NCBI RefSeq assembly: GCF_042651425.1
Contig: NZ_JBHSCW010000001.1
Location: 1-64,000 of the forward strand
Direction: 5' to 3'
Length of the DNA: 64,000 nucleotides
Source of the DNA: Fodinicurvata halophila
GTDB taxonomy: Bacteria > Pseudomonadota > Alphaproteobacteria > Kiloniellales > DSM-21159
Made by a program: the position numbers and the translations under genes. Below the pieces are notes generated by a model. That model was not told the origin of the DNA and ran no database searches. It was given only the letters and a program-made list of their open reading frames with translations. This document shows positions 8,916-17,675 of this stretch, piece by piece; position 1 is the stretch's first letter; each line of letters begins with the position of its first letter.

Positions 8916-8951
8916 TGTAACCCATACAATATATCTGTTGACCCATACAAT
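8914..8951. promoter_or_regulatory. Repeat cluster between MocR regulator and dehydratase, probable operator
   Basis: ATTGTA and TACAAT form an inverted repeat with 5-bp spacing at 8914-8930. ACCCATACAAT occurs twice as a direct repeat, at 8920-8930 and 8941-8951, exactly 21 bp apart, which is two helical turns. MocR regulators commonly bind direct repeats on one face of the DNA. The inverted repeat covers the regulator's own start codon, consistent with autorepression. Confidence 0.55.
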
Positions 8952-9002
8952 TACCCACCGCAGTGTGAAGGTCAAGCTCATGAACGGATGAAGGAAACCG
9001 GA

Positions 9003-9977
9003 ATGTTCTCCGCGGCCGATCTCGATCAAGCCGAAACCATCGTGCGGGAGGCCCTGCCGCCCACGCCGCAGATCTGCTGGCCGCAGCTCTCCGCGCGCCT
9101 GGGGACCGAACTCTGGGTCAAGCACGAGAACCACACACCGGTCGGCGCCTTCAAGATCCGCGGCGGTCTGGTCTACATGAAGAACCGGCGGGCCTCGGCC
9201 GCACCACTGAAGGGGATCGTCAGCGCCACCCGCGGCAACCACGGCCAGAGCCTGGCCTTCGCCGGACAGCGGCACGGCATCTCAGTCACCATCGTGGTCC
9301 CGGAAGGCAACTGTCCGGAAAAGAATGCCGCCATGCGCGCACTCGGCGCCCGACTGGTAGAATCCGGCAAGGATTTCGACGAGGCGCGCTCCGTGGCCGC
9401 CGAGCTGGCCGAACGCGAAGGCCTGGAAAGCGTGCCCTCCTTCCACCCACACCTCGTTACCGGTGTCGCCACCTATGCCAAGGAGTTCTTTGCGGCCCAA
9501 CCGGACCTGGACGTCGTCTACGCCCCCATCGGCATGGGCTCGGGCATCTGCGGCCTGATCCGCACACGCGACCTGATGGGACTCTCGACACAGATCGTCG
9601 GCGTCGTCACCAAGGGGGCACCGGCCTATGCGCTCTCCTATGAAGCCGGCCGCGTAATCTCCACCGAAAAGGCGGAAACCCTGGCCGACGGCATGGCCTG
9701 CCGCCAGCCCATGGACGAAGCGCTGGAGATGGTCCGCGCCGGCGCCGAACGCATGGTCACCCTCGAGGAAGAGGAAATCGCCGACGCCATTCGCGCCTAC
9801 TACACCGATACTCACAACCTGGCCGAAGGAGCCGGCGCTGCTCCCTTGGCCGCCGCGCTTCAGGAACGCGACAGGCTGGCCGGCAAGAAGGTCGGCGTGG
9901 TGCTCTCAGGCGGCAATATCGCGCGCGACCTTCTGGTGCGCCTGCTTTCGCGGGAGGAAACGCCGCGCGCCGCATGA
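9003..9977 (+). CDS. Threonine/serine dehydratase-like PLP enzyme (fold type II)
   Basis: The 324-residue enzyme resembles threonine ammonia-lyase, which turns L-threonine or L-serine into a 2-oxo acid plus ammonia. The PLP lysine is K51 in HTPVGAFKIRGG, the phosphate-binding loop lies near IGMGSGICG, and the C-terminal SGGNIARD contacts the cofactor ring. There is no ACT regulatory domain, so it is a catabolic or short form. The start at 9003 has AAGGA 7 bp upstream; ATG 8988 is also in frame. Divergence from a MocR regulator suggests induction by an amino acid. A hydroxyaspartate or EutB-type (ectoine pathway) dehydratase cannot be excluded. Confidence 0.82.
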   Translation: MFSAADLDQAETIVREALPPTPQICWPQLSARLGTELWVKHENHTPVGAFKIRGGLVYMKNRRASAAPLKGIVSATRGNHGQSLAFAGQRHGISVTIVVPEGNCPEKNAAMRALGARLVESGKDFDEARSVAAELAEREGLESVPSFHPHLVTGVATYAKEFFAAQPDLDVVYAPIGMGSGICGLIRTRDLMGLSTQIVGVVTKGAPAYALSYEAGRVISTEKAETLADGMACRQPMDEALEMVRAGAERMVTLEEEEIADAIRAYYTDTHNLAEGAGAAPLAAALQERDRLAGKKVGVVLSGGNIARDLLVRLLSREETPRAA

Positions 9978-10181
9978 CAGCGGTGCCGACGCAGCCCTTT
10001 GCATCTTTGTGCGGGCCGGGGCATACTCGCGCTTCTATGTGAGTTCTGGACAATCAGGATGGCCTTCGTCAGTCCCCGTACCCGCCTTTCCGAACTGCTT
10101 ATTCTCTGCGCCCGGATCGACTACAATCCGTAAGGTGCCGGTTTTCCGCCCGATACCCCCTTCCAACGGAGAACCGGACCC

Positions 10182-11567
10182 ATGACCGAAGAACTGAACC
10201 GCAATTCCACTGCGCGCTGGCGCGACCTGGACGTCAGGCATCACCTCAACCCCTTTTCCGACTACAGGACGCTAAAGACCCGCGATGGCGGCAGCCGCAT
10301 CATCGTGCGCGGCGAAGGCGTGCATCTCTATGATTCCGAGGGCCAGCAAATCCTCGACGGGATGGCCGGCCTGTGGTGCGTCAACCTCGGTTACGGCCGC
10401 GAAGAACTGGCACGCAGCGCCTATGACCAGATGCTGGAACTGCCCTACTACAACAGCTTCTTCAAGACGGCGACGCCTCCAACCGTGGAATTGGCAGAGA
10501 AGCTGGCGGAACTTGCCCCGGGCGATCTCGACTATGTGTTCTATGGCTCCTCGGGCTCGGAATCCAACGACAGCGTGGTGCGGATGGCGCGCTTCTATTG
10601 GCAGAAAGCCGGCAAACCCGAAAAAAGCAACTTCATCAGCCGGACCTATGCCTATCACGGCAGCACCATGGCCTCGGCCTCCCTGGGCGGCATGAAACCC
10701 ATGCAGCAGGGCTACGGCCTACCGCTCGAGGGCTTCCATCATGTCACGCCGCCCTACTGGTACGATTTCGGGGGCGACCTCTCCCCCGAGGAATTCGGGC
10801 TGCAGGCCGCCCGCGCCGTCGAGGAGAAGATCCTGGAACTGGGCCCTGAGACCGTGGCCGCCTTCATCGGCGAGCCGATCATGGGCGCCGGGGGCGTGCT
10901 CATGCCGCCGGAAAGCTACTGGCCGGAGGTGCAACGCATCTGCCGCAAGTACGATGTGCTGCTGGTGGCCGACGAGGTCATCTGCGGCTTCGGGCGTACG
11001 GGCCATATGTTTGGCAGCGAACGCTTCGGCATCGAACCCGACATGATGACGCTCGCCAAGGGAATCACCTCGGGCTACCTGCCACTGTCCGCCGTCATGG
11101 TCAGTGCGCACATCGCCGGCAAGCTGATCGAGCAAGGCGGCGAGTTCGCGCACGGTTACACCTATTCCGGCCATCCCGCGGCCTGCGCCGTGGCGTTGGC
11201 CAACATCTCCCTTCTGGAACAGGAGGACCTCGTCCGCCGCACCCACGAGGAAACCGGACCGCACCTCAAGGCCCGGCTCCAGGAGCTTCTGGATCACCCG
11301 CTGGTGGGCGAGGTCCGCAGCGAGGGCTTGATCGGGGCGGTGGAGCTCGTGAAGGACAAGCAGGCCCGCAGTCGCTGGGACGACAAGAGCACGGCCGGCC
11401 AGATCTGCCGAGACCATTGTTTCGCCAGCAACATCATCCTGCGCGCCGTGCGCGACACAATGGTCTTCAGTCCGCCGCTCATCATAGAGATGTCCCAGAT
11501 CGACCAGTTGGTCGACGGACTGCGCGCCAGCCTTGACCGGACGGCCGCTGAGCTGGGCCGGGCCTGA
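10182..11567 (+). CDS. Class III aminotransferase, putrescine/diamine--pyruvate (SpuC-like)
   Basis: The protein has 461 residues. The N-terminus (HHLNPFSDYRTL), GMAGLWCVNLGYGRE and the glycine-rich YGSSGSESND are typical of the SpuC/putrescine--pyruvate aminotransferase clade. The PLP lysine is K293 in TLAKGITSGY, after VADEVICGFGR. It would deaminate putrescine or another diamine using pyruvate and yield L-alanine. The start at 10182 has GGAGAA upstream. It is the second pyruvate-linked aminotransferase of this block, and with PuuA/PuuB offers a parallel transamination route for polyamines. Specificity among omega-transaminases is hard to read from sequence. Confidence 0.83.
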   Translation: MTEELNRNSTARWRDLDVRHHLNPFSDYRTLKTRDGGSRIIVRGEGVHLYDSEGQQILDGMAGLWCVNLGYGREELARSAYDQMLELPYYNSFFKTATPPTVELAEKLAELAPGDLDYVFYGSSGSESNDSVVRMARFYWQKAGKPEKSNFISRTYAYHGSTMASASLGGMKPMQQGYGLPLEGFHHVTPPYWYDFGGDLSPEEFGLQAARAVEEKILELGPETVAAFIGEPIMGAGGVLMPPESYWPEVQRICRKYDVLLVADEVICGFGRTGHMFGSERFGIEPDMMTLAKGITSGYLPLSAVMVSAHIAGKLIEQGGEFAHGYTYSGHPAACAVALANISLLEQEDLVRRTHEETGPHLKARLQELLDHPLVGEVRSEGLIGAVELVKDKQARSRWDDKSTAGQICRDHCFASNIILRAVRDTMVFSPPLIIEMSQIDQLVDGLRASLDRTAAELGRA

Positions 11568-11583
11568 CGGGAAACCGGTGGCG

Positions 11584-12000
11584 CTATTGCAGGGTCGGTT
11601 CCTCGCCCGGCCGTCCCTCGCCCAGGTCATCCGGAGGATTCTGGCAGGGACTTGCCTGGTGCTGGACCATTTTCCAGCTCTCGTCCTCCTCGACGAAGAT
11701 GTTCGTCGCCACCAGAACCATGTCCTCTATGACCTCGTAGCAGACAACGACAGCAAGCGTGCCGTAGAAGTGCACATCGGCGCCCCGGCATCTCACGTCC
11801 GGCGCCTTGCCGCCCTCCAGGATCGCCTCCCAGCTGGCCAGCACATCGTGCCGTCCGCGCAGCTGGTCCCATCCGGGATGGATGCAGGCGACGGGATGCT
11901 GGCTGGACCACAGGTCGGCCATTGCCATCAGGTCACGATTGTTGAAGGCCAGGTAGAAGGCCTCGTTGGCAAACAGCACGGCTTCGCGGCGATGCGGCAT
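11584..12000 (-). CDS. SnoaL/NTF2-like small protein
   Basis: The 138-residue protein has the compact cone-shaped NTF2-like pattern: an N-terminal helix pair (ANEAFYLAFNNRDLMAMADLW), the HPGWDQLRGRHDVLASWEAIL segment common in SnoaL-type proteins, and C-terminal strands ending EEDESWKMVQHQASP. Such proteins are often small hydrolases, isomerases or ligand binders, and no specific reaction can be assigned. It converges on the SpuC-like gene with a 16-bp gap. Length and start (ATG at 12000) are normal for the family. Confidence 0.75.
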   Translation of the reverse strand: MPHRREAVLFANEAFYLAFNNRDLMAMADLWSSQHPVACIHPGWDQLRGRHDVLASWEAILEGGKAPDVRCRGADVHFYGTLAVVVCYEVIEDMVLVATNIFVEEDESWKMVQHQASPCQNPPDDLGEGRPGEEPTLQ

Positions 12001-12167
12001 CGGGCAATCCGGGCGCAGGTTCTAGATGGACCTACTATCCCCGAAGCGAAGGAATCGCTCAACCATGCGCTGGTTTAAAACACGGTGGGGGATTGTTGCC
12101 GTAGTGCAAACAGCCTGATAGGAGAAAGCGGTGTTGGCTTCACCCGCTCTGTGATCGGACTCTTTCC

Positions 12168-12755
12168 TTGCGGCCTCTGCGACAGCTTTATGACTGGACC
12201 CTGCGCCTTTCCGCGCGTCGCGACGCGATGGTGGTGCTCTTCCTGGTCGCCTTCATCGAGGCTTCCGTCTTTCCCATTCCCCCCGATGTCCTGATCCTGC
12301 CCATGATTCTGGCCTGTCGCAGCCGGGCCTGGGCCGTTGCCGCCACAGCCACGGTGGGGTCCGTGCTCGGCGGGGTGGCCGGCTATGCCATTGGAGCGTC
12401 GCTGTTTGAAAGCCTGGGTGAGCCGATTCTGGCCTTCTATGGCTATCTCGAGGATTTCGCGGAGTTCGCCGCCGCCTACAACGAATGGGGGGCCTGGATC
12501 GTGGCCGGGGCCGGCTTCACCCCCTTTCCCTACAAGGTCATAACGATCGCCAGCGGCGTCACCAGCCTCGACCCGGTGGTTTTCATGGTGGCCTCGGTGG
12601 TTTCGCGCGGCGCCCGCTTCTTCCTGCTGGCCGTGCTTCTCTGGTACTTTGGGCCGCCGATCCGACGTTTCGTGGAAAAGTACCTGCCGCAATTGGCGGC
12701 TCTTTTCTTCATCCTGCTGTTTGGCGGCTTCATTGCTGTACGCTACCTCTTCTGA
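12168..12755 (+). CDS. YqaA/DedA-like membrane protein
   Basis: The 195-residue integral membrane protein has about five hydrophobic segments. The sequence IEASVFPIPPDVLILPMILA near the N-terminus and the re-entrant TPFPYKVITIASG are typical of YqaA-family (SNARE-associated/DedA-like) proteins, which belong to a fold linked to lipid flipping or ion-driven transport. I used the TTG at 12168 because family members begin near the RQLYDWTLRL segment; the first ATG (12228) would cut into the first helix. It heads a run with dsbB and coq7. The function in this organism is unknown. Confidence 0.78.
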   Translation: MRPLRQLYDWTLRLSARRDAMVVLFLVAFIEASVFPIPPDVLILPMILACRSRAWAVAATATVGSVLGGVAGYAIGASLFESLGEPILAFYGYLEDFAEFAAAYNEWGAWIVAGAGFTPFPYKVITIASGVTSLDPVVFMVASVVSRGARFFLLAVLLWYFGPPIRRFVEKYLPQLAALFFILLFGGFIAVRYLF

Positions 12756-12784
12756 TGTCCGAGTCGCGAGCCTATCTCTAAACC

Positions 12785-13291
12785 ATGTCCGATCGCCTGC
12801 CCCTTTCCGCCTTTCGCCTGCCGGCCCTCGTCGTGGCCCTGGGCAGCGCGTTGGCCCTGGCCGCGGCCCTGATCTTCCAATACGGCTTCGGCTACCTGCC
12901 CTGCGCACTCTGTCACGACCAGCGCTATGCCCATGTGGCAGCCCTTGTGCTGGCCTTGGCAGCGTTGCTGGTCCCGAAGCGCGCACATCGGCCACTGATG
13001 ATTCTGGCCGGGCTTGCCCTCCTGACCGGGGCCGGTCTGGCCGCCTATCACGTCGGCATCGAACAGGGATGGTGGCAGGGGCCCAGCGGCTGCACCACCG
13101 CCGCACTGGACGCCGCCCAGTCGCGAGAGGAACTCCGTGACGCCCTGCTGGCGACACCTGTCGTGCGCTGTGACGAAGTTGCCTGGTCCCTGTTCGGTAT
13201 CTCCATGGCAGGTTACAATTTCATCCTGTCGCTGGGACTGGCGGCCGTCGCTCTGCTCGGCCCCGGTCTGGTAAAGAGGAGAGCGTCATGA
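12785..13291 (+). CDS. dsbB: Disulfide bond formation protein B
   Basis: DsbB is the inner-membrane protein that reoxidises periplasmic DsbA and passes electrons to ubiquinone. The 168-residue protein has four hydrophobic segments, the quinone-proximal pair C40-x-x-C43 (CALC) and a second pair at about C103 and C129 in the periplasmic loop. It starts 29 bp after the YqaA-like gene and overlaps coq7 by 4 bp (ATGA), so translation is probably coupled. A DsbA-family protein is encoded elsewhere in the window at about 52150. Confidence 0.88.
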   Translation: MSDRLPLSAFRLPALVVALGSALALAAALIFQYGFGYLPCALCHDQRYAHVAALVLALAALLVPKRAHRPLMILAGLALLTGAGLAAYHVGIEQGWWQGPSGCTTAALDAAQSREELRDALLATPVVRCDEVAWSLFGISMAGYNFILSLGLAAVALLGPGLVKRRAS

Positions 13292-13860
13292 GCGAGAATC
13301 CGGACAAGCCCCGTCGCCGTCCACCGCTGCCGGGCGATCCCACGCGCAGGGACCGCCTGGAGAGCATGCTGCGCGTCAATCATGCCGGGGAATACGGGGC
13401 GCGACGCATCTACGAAGGACAGCTTGCCGTTCTCTCGGACAGTCCCAGCGCCCCCGTGATCCGCCACATGTGGGAGCAGGAGGCCGAACACCTCCAGACC
13501 TTCGAGAAGATGCTGCCCGAACGGCAAGTGCGGCCGACCCTGCTGCAGCCGGTGTGGCACATGGCCGGATTCGCCCTTGGCGCCGCCACCGCCATGATGG
13601 GGGAGAAGGCGGCCATGGCCTGTACGGTCGCTGTCGAGGAGGTCATCGACCAGCACTATGCCGAACAGTCCGAGGACCTGGCCGACGAGACCGAGGAACA
13701 GGAGCTGAGGCAGACCATCGACCGCTTCCGTGCCGAGGAATTGGAACACCGGGACATCGGCCTGGATCACGAAGCCGAACAGACTCCTGGCTACGAGGCC
13801 CTGAGTGCTGCGATCAAGACCGGCTCGCGTCTGGCCATCTGGCTCAGCAAGCGGTTCTGA
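13288..13860 (+). CDS. coq7: Demethoxyubiquinone hydroxylase (Coq7)
   Basis: Coq7 is a membrane-associated di-iron monooxygenase that hydroxylates demethoxyubiquinone in ubiquinone synthesis. The 190-residue protein shows the repeated carboxylate/histidine ligands NHAGEYGA, EQEAEHL, AVEEVIDQHY and AEELEHRD expected of the ferritin-like fold. The ATG overlaps the dsbB stop by 4 bp. The link with dsbB is logical because DsbB uses quinone as electron acceptor. Length is typical of the bacterial enzyme. Confidence 0.93.
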   Translation: MSENPDKPRRRPPLPGDPTRRDRLESMLRVNHAGEYGARRIYEGQLAVLSDSPSAPVIRHMWEQEAEHLQTFEKMLPERQVRPTLLQPVWHMAGFALGAATAMMGEKAAMACTVAVEEVIDQHYAEQSEDLADETEEQELRQTIDRFRAEELEHRDIGLDHEAEQTPGYEALSAAIKTGSRLAIWLSKRF

Positions 13861-13869
13861 GCGGCCGCC

Positions 13870-14427
13870 TCAAGCCTCCAGTTCGCTGTCCCAGTACAGG
13901 AAGTCGTTCCAGCTTTCGTGCAGGAAATTGGGCGGGAAGGCCCGGCCATTCTGCTGCAACGTTCGCGTGCTCGGCGGTTCCGGCTCGTTGAGCGGGACCA
14001 TCCCGCAATCGAACGGCATGCGGTTGCCCTTGATCAGGTTACAGCTCTGGCAGGCTGTCACCACGTTCTCCCAGGTGGTGCGGCCGCCGCGCGAGCGCGG
14101 GGTGACATGATCGAAGGTCAGGTCCTCAGCCGGCAGCCGGTCGCCACAGTACTGGCATTCGAAGCGGTCGCGCAGGAAGACGTTGAACCGGGTAAAGGCC
14201 GGTCGGCGGTCCAGGTGAACGTATTCCTTGAGTGCAATGACGCTGGGCAGACGCATGGAACAGGTGGGCGAGGAAACCTTGTGCTCGTACTCCGACAGGA
14301 CGTTCACCCGGTCCAGGAACACGGCCTTGATACTGTCCTGCCAGCACCAGAGAGACAGTGGAAAATAACTGAGCGGACGGAAATCCGCGTTCAGAACCAA
14401 AGATGGGTAACTTTCGGCCGAAGCCAC
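13870..14427 (-). CDS. HNH endonuclease family protein
   Basis: The protein carries a zinc-stabilised HNH core: CQYCG, then DHVTPRSRGGRTTWENVV, then ACQSCN, all in the C-terminal half. The N-terminal half (LVLNADFRPLSYFPLSLW) is a conserved module of a widespread alphaproteobacterial housekeeping HNH family of about 185 residues, with no proven function. I chose GTG 14427 because GGGAG lies 7 bp upstream and the product has the usual length (185 residues). A GTG at 14469 would add 14 residues. It converges on coq7 with a 9-bp gap. Confidence 0.83.
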   Translation of the reverse strand: MASAESYPSLVLNADFRPLSYFPLSLWCWQDSIKAVFLDRVNVLSEYEHKVSSPTCSMRLPSVIALKEYVHLDRRPAFTRFNVFLRDRFECQYCGDRLPAEDLTFDHVTPRSRGGRTTWENVVTACQSCNLIKGNRMPFDCGMVPLNEPEPPSTRTLQQNGRAFPPNFLHESWNDFLYWDSELEA

Positions 14428-14600
14428 GTCCCCACTCCCACCTGTTTCAACATACTCAATGGGGGTCACATCCCCATAGACATGTTCTTACATAGCGGTA
14501 TTTGAGAAAAGCCACAAGATATTGTGCCCAAGCCCGTGGAAAACTTAACGTCCATGTCATATTTGGGATTCGGCTCCTCAGGCCTTCCTGTCTCCGCCGG

Positions 14601-15278
14601 TTATCCCTGCTCCAGTTCCTTGTCGAAAACGGCCTGCAGGAATCCGGCCGCCATGACCAGGCCGTCCTGGTCGATTCCATGCTCCAGTTCCGGACGGGCA
14701 TGGGTCTGTACCGGCACGCCGCAGGCGCTCAGGGTCTTCTCCGCAGCATCCATGCACTCGAACGGCACCACCGGGTCTTCCTCCCCGTGGATCAGCATGA
14801 TTGGCGGACGGCTCCGAATCTCCTCGTCGAGACGGCCGTTGTCGATCAGGAGGCCGGAGAACCCGACGATGCCGGCGCAGGCGTTGGGACGCCGCAGGCA
14901 GGTATAGAGCGCTATCATGGTGCCCTGGCTGAAGGCGACGACCACAAGATCCTTTTCCTCCAGGCCGTGACGTTCCAGTTCCTGATCGATGAAGGCGTCG
15001 AGCGAGGTCCGCGCCGCCTCAGCGCCCTTGTGCAAGGCCTGTGGCTCGCGTTCCTGAAGGCTGAACCACTGATAGCCCGACGGCGCCATGTCGCAGGCTT
15101 CCGGTGCGTTGGGAGCCACGAAGGCCGCCTCGGGCAGGATCTGGCTGAACAGGGGTGCCAGCGCGATCAAATCGTTCCCGTCGGCGCCCAGCCCGTGCAG
15201 CAGAATGACAAGTTTCTCCGGCGCTTCGCCGTTCGCGGGCTCGCTGCGCGGGCCGTCGAGGGAGATAGCTGAAGACAT
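14601..15278 (-). CDS. Alpha/beta hydrolase, phospholipase/carboxylesterase family
   Basis: The 225-residue serine hydrolase has the oxyanion-hole segment VILLHGLGADGND near the N-terminus, a nucleophile elbow AFSQGTM, the acid in HGEEDPVVP and the catalytic His in LEHGID, in the right order for the phospholipase/carboxylesterase (YpfH, lysophospholipase-like) family. It is probably cytosolic, as no signal peptide is seen, and acts on small esters or acyl groups of unknown identity. It lies 61 bp downstream of the AlkA-like gene on the same strand, possibly one transcript. Confidence 0.85.
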   Translation of the reverse strand: MSSAISLDGPRSEPANGEAPEKLVILLHGLGADGNDLIALAPLFSQILPEAAFVAPNAPEACDMAPSGYQWFSLQEREPQALHKGAEAARTSLDAFIDQELERHGLEEKDLVVVAFSQGTMIALYTCLRRPNACAGIVGFSGLLIDNGRLDEEIRSRPPIMLIHGEEDPVVPFECMDAAEKTLSACGVPVQTHARPELEHGIDQDGLVMAAGFLQAVFDKELEQG

Positions 15279-15339
15279 TGAGATAACTCCGGGTTGGTGT
15301 GTTGTTTGTCCGGCAGGCGCGCCGCCCTCCGGGCTTGAT

Positions 15340-15996
15340 TCAGGGCAGGGTGTCCGTCCCGCCTGTCGTTTCGCTGGCGAACTGGCGATAGTGCCAGAGC
15401 AGCCTGGCCGCTGCAGCGCGATAGGGGCGCCAGTCTTCCCCCAGCACCCGCATATCCTTCACCGTCGGTCTTTCAGGCAATCTTTTCAAGCGTTCCATGC
15501 CGATCATCAGGCCCACATCATCGGCCGGCCAGACATCGGGGCGACCGTGGGAGAACAGCAGGTAGACCTCGGCCGACCAGCGCCCCAGGCCCTTGACCCG
15601 CGTGATGTGGGCCACGGCGGCCTCGTCATCCAGCTCCTCCAGGACCTGGAGGTCCAGCTCACCTGCTGCCATCAGCTCCGCCAGCGAGCGGGCATACCCC
15701 TGTTTCTGGCGCGACAGCCCGGCTGCCCTCAGGTCCTCGTCGCCAAGCTGCAGCAGCCGCCGCGGCTCCAGGGGCTGGCATGCGGTTTCCAGGCGGCTCC
15801 AGATCGTGGCCGCCGCAGCCAGCGAAACCTGCTGGGCCACGATGATGCGAAGCAGCGTGGCAAAGCCCGGCGGCCGGTAGCGTAGCGGAGGCAGCCCGGC
15901 CTCCGAGAGCGCGCGCGCCACATCCTTGTCGGTCTCGGCCAGCTCCTGCAGGGCGTGCTTGAGGGAAGTATCATCCTGGATCATCAGCTGTGTCAT
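15340..15996 (-). CDS. DNA-3-methyladenine glycosylase II, AlkA-like
   Basis: This base-excision repair glycosylase of the HhH-GPD superfamily has 218 residues. It carries the helix-hairpin-helix ITRVKGLGRWSAEVYLLFSHG followed by the catalytic-Asp loop WPADDVGL. The N-terminal IIVAQQVSLAAAATIWSRL is the conserved first helix of the glycosylase core. It would excise alkylated purines such as 3-methyladenine. The ATG at 15996 gives a complete protein; the frame is open further upstream but overlaps gluQ. It is divergent from gluQ with a 30-bp gap. Confidence 0.87.
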   Translation of the reverse strand: MTQLMIQDDTSLKHALQELAETDKDVARALSEAGLPPLRYRPPGFATLLRIIVAQQVSLAAAATIWSRLETACQPLEPRRLLQLGDEDLRAAGLSRQKQGYARSLAELMAAGELDLQVLEELDDEAAVAHITRVKGLGRWSAEVYLLFSHGRPDVWPADDVGLMIGMERLKRLPERPTVKDMRVLGEDWRPYRAAAARLLWHYRQFASETTGGTDTLP

Positions 15997-16026
15997 GCGA
16001 CTGGACTTTAACCCTTCGGAGAGGCT

Positions 16027-16881
16027 ATGTCCGCCCCCATGTCGGAAACCACGCGCTTTGCCCCCTCTCCCACCGGTCGGCTGCATCTCGGTCATGCCCA
16101 TGCCGCACTGTTCGCCGCTGAACAGGCCGGCCCGGACGGGCGCTTCCTGATCCGCATGGAGGATATCGACCGCGGCCGCTGCCGTCCCGAATTCGAGGGC
16201 GGCATACTGGAGGATCTGGGCTGGCTTGGCCTGGTGTGGGAGGAACCGGTCGAGCGCCAGAGCGCACATCTGTCGGAGCACGGCAGGGCCCTTGAGACAC
16301 TTCGGGCCAAAGAGCTGCTCTATCCCTGCTTCTGCACGCGTCGCGAGATCACCACCGAGATCGCACAGAGTGACCGGGCGCCACACGGCCCGGAGGGCCC
16401 CCTCTATCCCGGGACATGCCGCAGGCTTTCCCGGAGCGAGCGGGACGAACGCCTGGCAGCCGGAGAATCATATGCCTGGCGTCTGGACATGGCCGAGGCT
16501 TTGAGACGCACGCCGCCGCTGACCTGGTTCGACCGGGCTGCCGGTCGACAGCAGGCGCAGCCTGATCTGCTGGGCGATGTGGTGCTGGCCCGCAAGGATA
16601 TTGCCACCAGCTACCACCTCTCCGTGGTCGTGGATGATGCCCGTCAGGAGGTCACGCTGGTGACGCGCGGCGAGGACCTTTTCATGGCCAGCCACCTGCA
16701 CAGGCTGCTGCAGGTCCTGCTCGACCTGCCGGAACCGGAATGGCTGCATCACCGCCTGATCCTCGATGAAAGCGGTCAGCGCCTGGCCAAACGGCACGAT
16801 GCGCTATCGCTCCAGAACCTGCGTATAGCGGGGCACAGCCCGGAGAGCATCCGGCAAAGGCTTGGTTTTTCAATGCTCTGA
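16027..16881 (+). CDS. gluQ: Glutamyl-Q tRNA(Asp) synthetase
   Basis: GluQ is a truncated glutamyl-tRNA synthetase catalytic domain that attaches glutamate to queuosine at position 34 of tRNA-Asp. The 284-residue protein has the class I signature FAPSPTGRLHLGH, a zinc site with CFCTR and YPGTC, and a KMSKS-like LAKRHDALS. It lacks the anticodon-binding domain of true GluRS, which identifies the paralogue. The ATG at 16027 has a GGAG box upstream. It shares a short divergent region with the AlkA-like gene. Confidence 0.93.
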   Translation: MSAPMSETTRFAPSPTGRLHLGHAHAALFAAEQAGPDGRFLIRMEDIDRGRCRPEFEGGILEDLGWLGLVWEEPVERQSAHLSEHGRALETLRAKELLYPCFCTRREITTEIAQSDRAPHGPEGPLYPGTCRRLSRSERDERLAAGESYAWRLDMAEALRRTPPLTWFDRAAGRQQAQPDLLGDVVLARKDIATSYHLSVVVDDARQEVTLVTRGEDLFMASHLHRLLQVLLDLPEPEWLHHRLILDESGQRLAKRHDALSLQNLRIAGHSPESIRQRLGFSML

Positions 16882-17020
16882 ACCCTCACCAGGCTGCAAG
16901 GAAACATGCAAGTCAGGTGACAAGAAAGTTTCATATCATTCTGATTTAATTATATACTGGATACTGAATCTCGGATAGACTAGTATTTGTCTTGCATTTG
17001 AGCTTTTAGGGGGCAGGCAC

Positions 17021-17656
17021 ATGACCTTGATGTGGCCTTTCCGAAACCTGCACTGGAATTCGGGCAGGAACCCGGCGGTCTTCTATTCCGACAGCATGCC
17101 AGAGGAGAGTAACAGCTTCTTCCGGCAATCGCTTCCCCATGCCCGTTTCATCAGGCTACTCGACTACTGGTGCAGCAAGCGGGGATCCGGGGTGCCGCGC
17201 AAGACCGATATTGACCCTGTGGAGATCCCGGCCCTGCTGCCCTTCATCCAGATTCATGCGCGTCAGGAGAATGGGCGCTATCTTTGCCGTCTGTCCGGAA
17301 CAGCCATGGTCGAGGCCCTGGACATGGAAACCACGGGCCGCTGTCTGGACGAGTTCCTGCCAGAACGTCATCTGAAGAGTCGCACGAAGATACTCGACCG
17401 CAGCCTGCACAGCGGGATGCCGATCTTCTATACCGGACGCTTGGCCTTGCCGGGACGAGAGTTCCTGCCCTTCCGCAGGCTGATCCTGCCATTGAGCACG
17501 AGCGGCATCGAAGCCGACTGTGCTCTGACACTTGCCACGGTGGAAACCGTGGGCAGCCAGGCCATGGAAAAGGCGCCACCGGCCGGCATCTCCTTCCAGG
17601 TCGAGGCCAGGCCGAGTGATCTGACCCTGCCCGGCATGACACCGGCTCTGTCCTGA
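17021..17656 (+). CDS. PAS_5-family sensory protein
   Basis: The 211-residue protein matches the alphaproteobacterial PAS_5 pattern: RLLDYWCSKRGSGVPRKTDIDPVEIPALLPFI, then YLCRLSGTAMVEALDMETTGRCLDEF, then FLPFRRLILPLS near the C-terminus. These stand-alone PAS-like proteins are common in Rhodospirillales and are thought to be sensors, but ligand and partner are unknown. There is no kinase or output domain. The RBS region AGGGGGCAG precedes the ATG at 17021. The 139-bp upstream stretch is AT-rich and probably holds its promoter. Confidence 0.78.
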   Translation: MTLMWPFRNLHWNSGRNPAVFYSDSMPEESNSFFRQSLPHARFIRLLDYWCSKRGSGVPRKTDIDPVEIPALLPFIQIHARQENGRYLCRLSGTAMVEALDMETTGRCLDEFLPERHLKSRTKILDRSLHSGMPIFYTGRLALPGREFLPFRRLILPLSTSGIEADCALTLATVETVGSQAMEKAPPAGISFQVEARPSDLTLPGMTPALS

Positions 17657-17675
17657 GGCCCAAGCAAGGCTGGCT

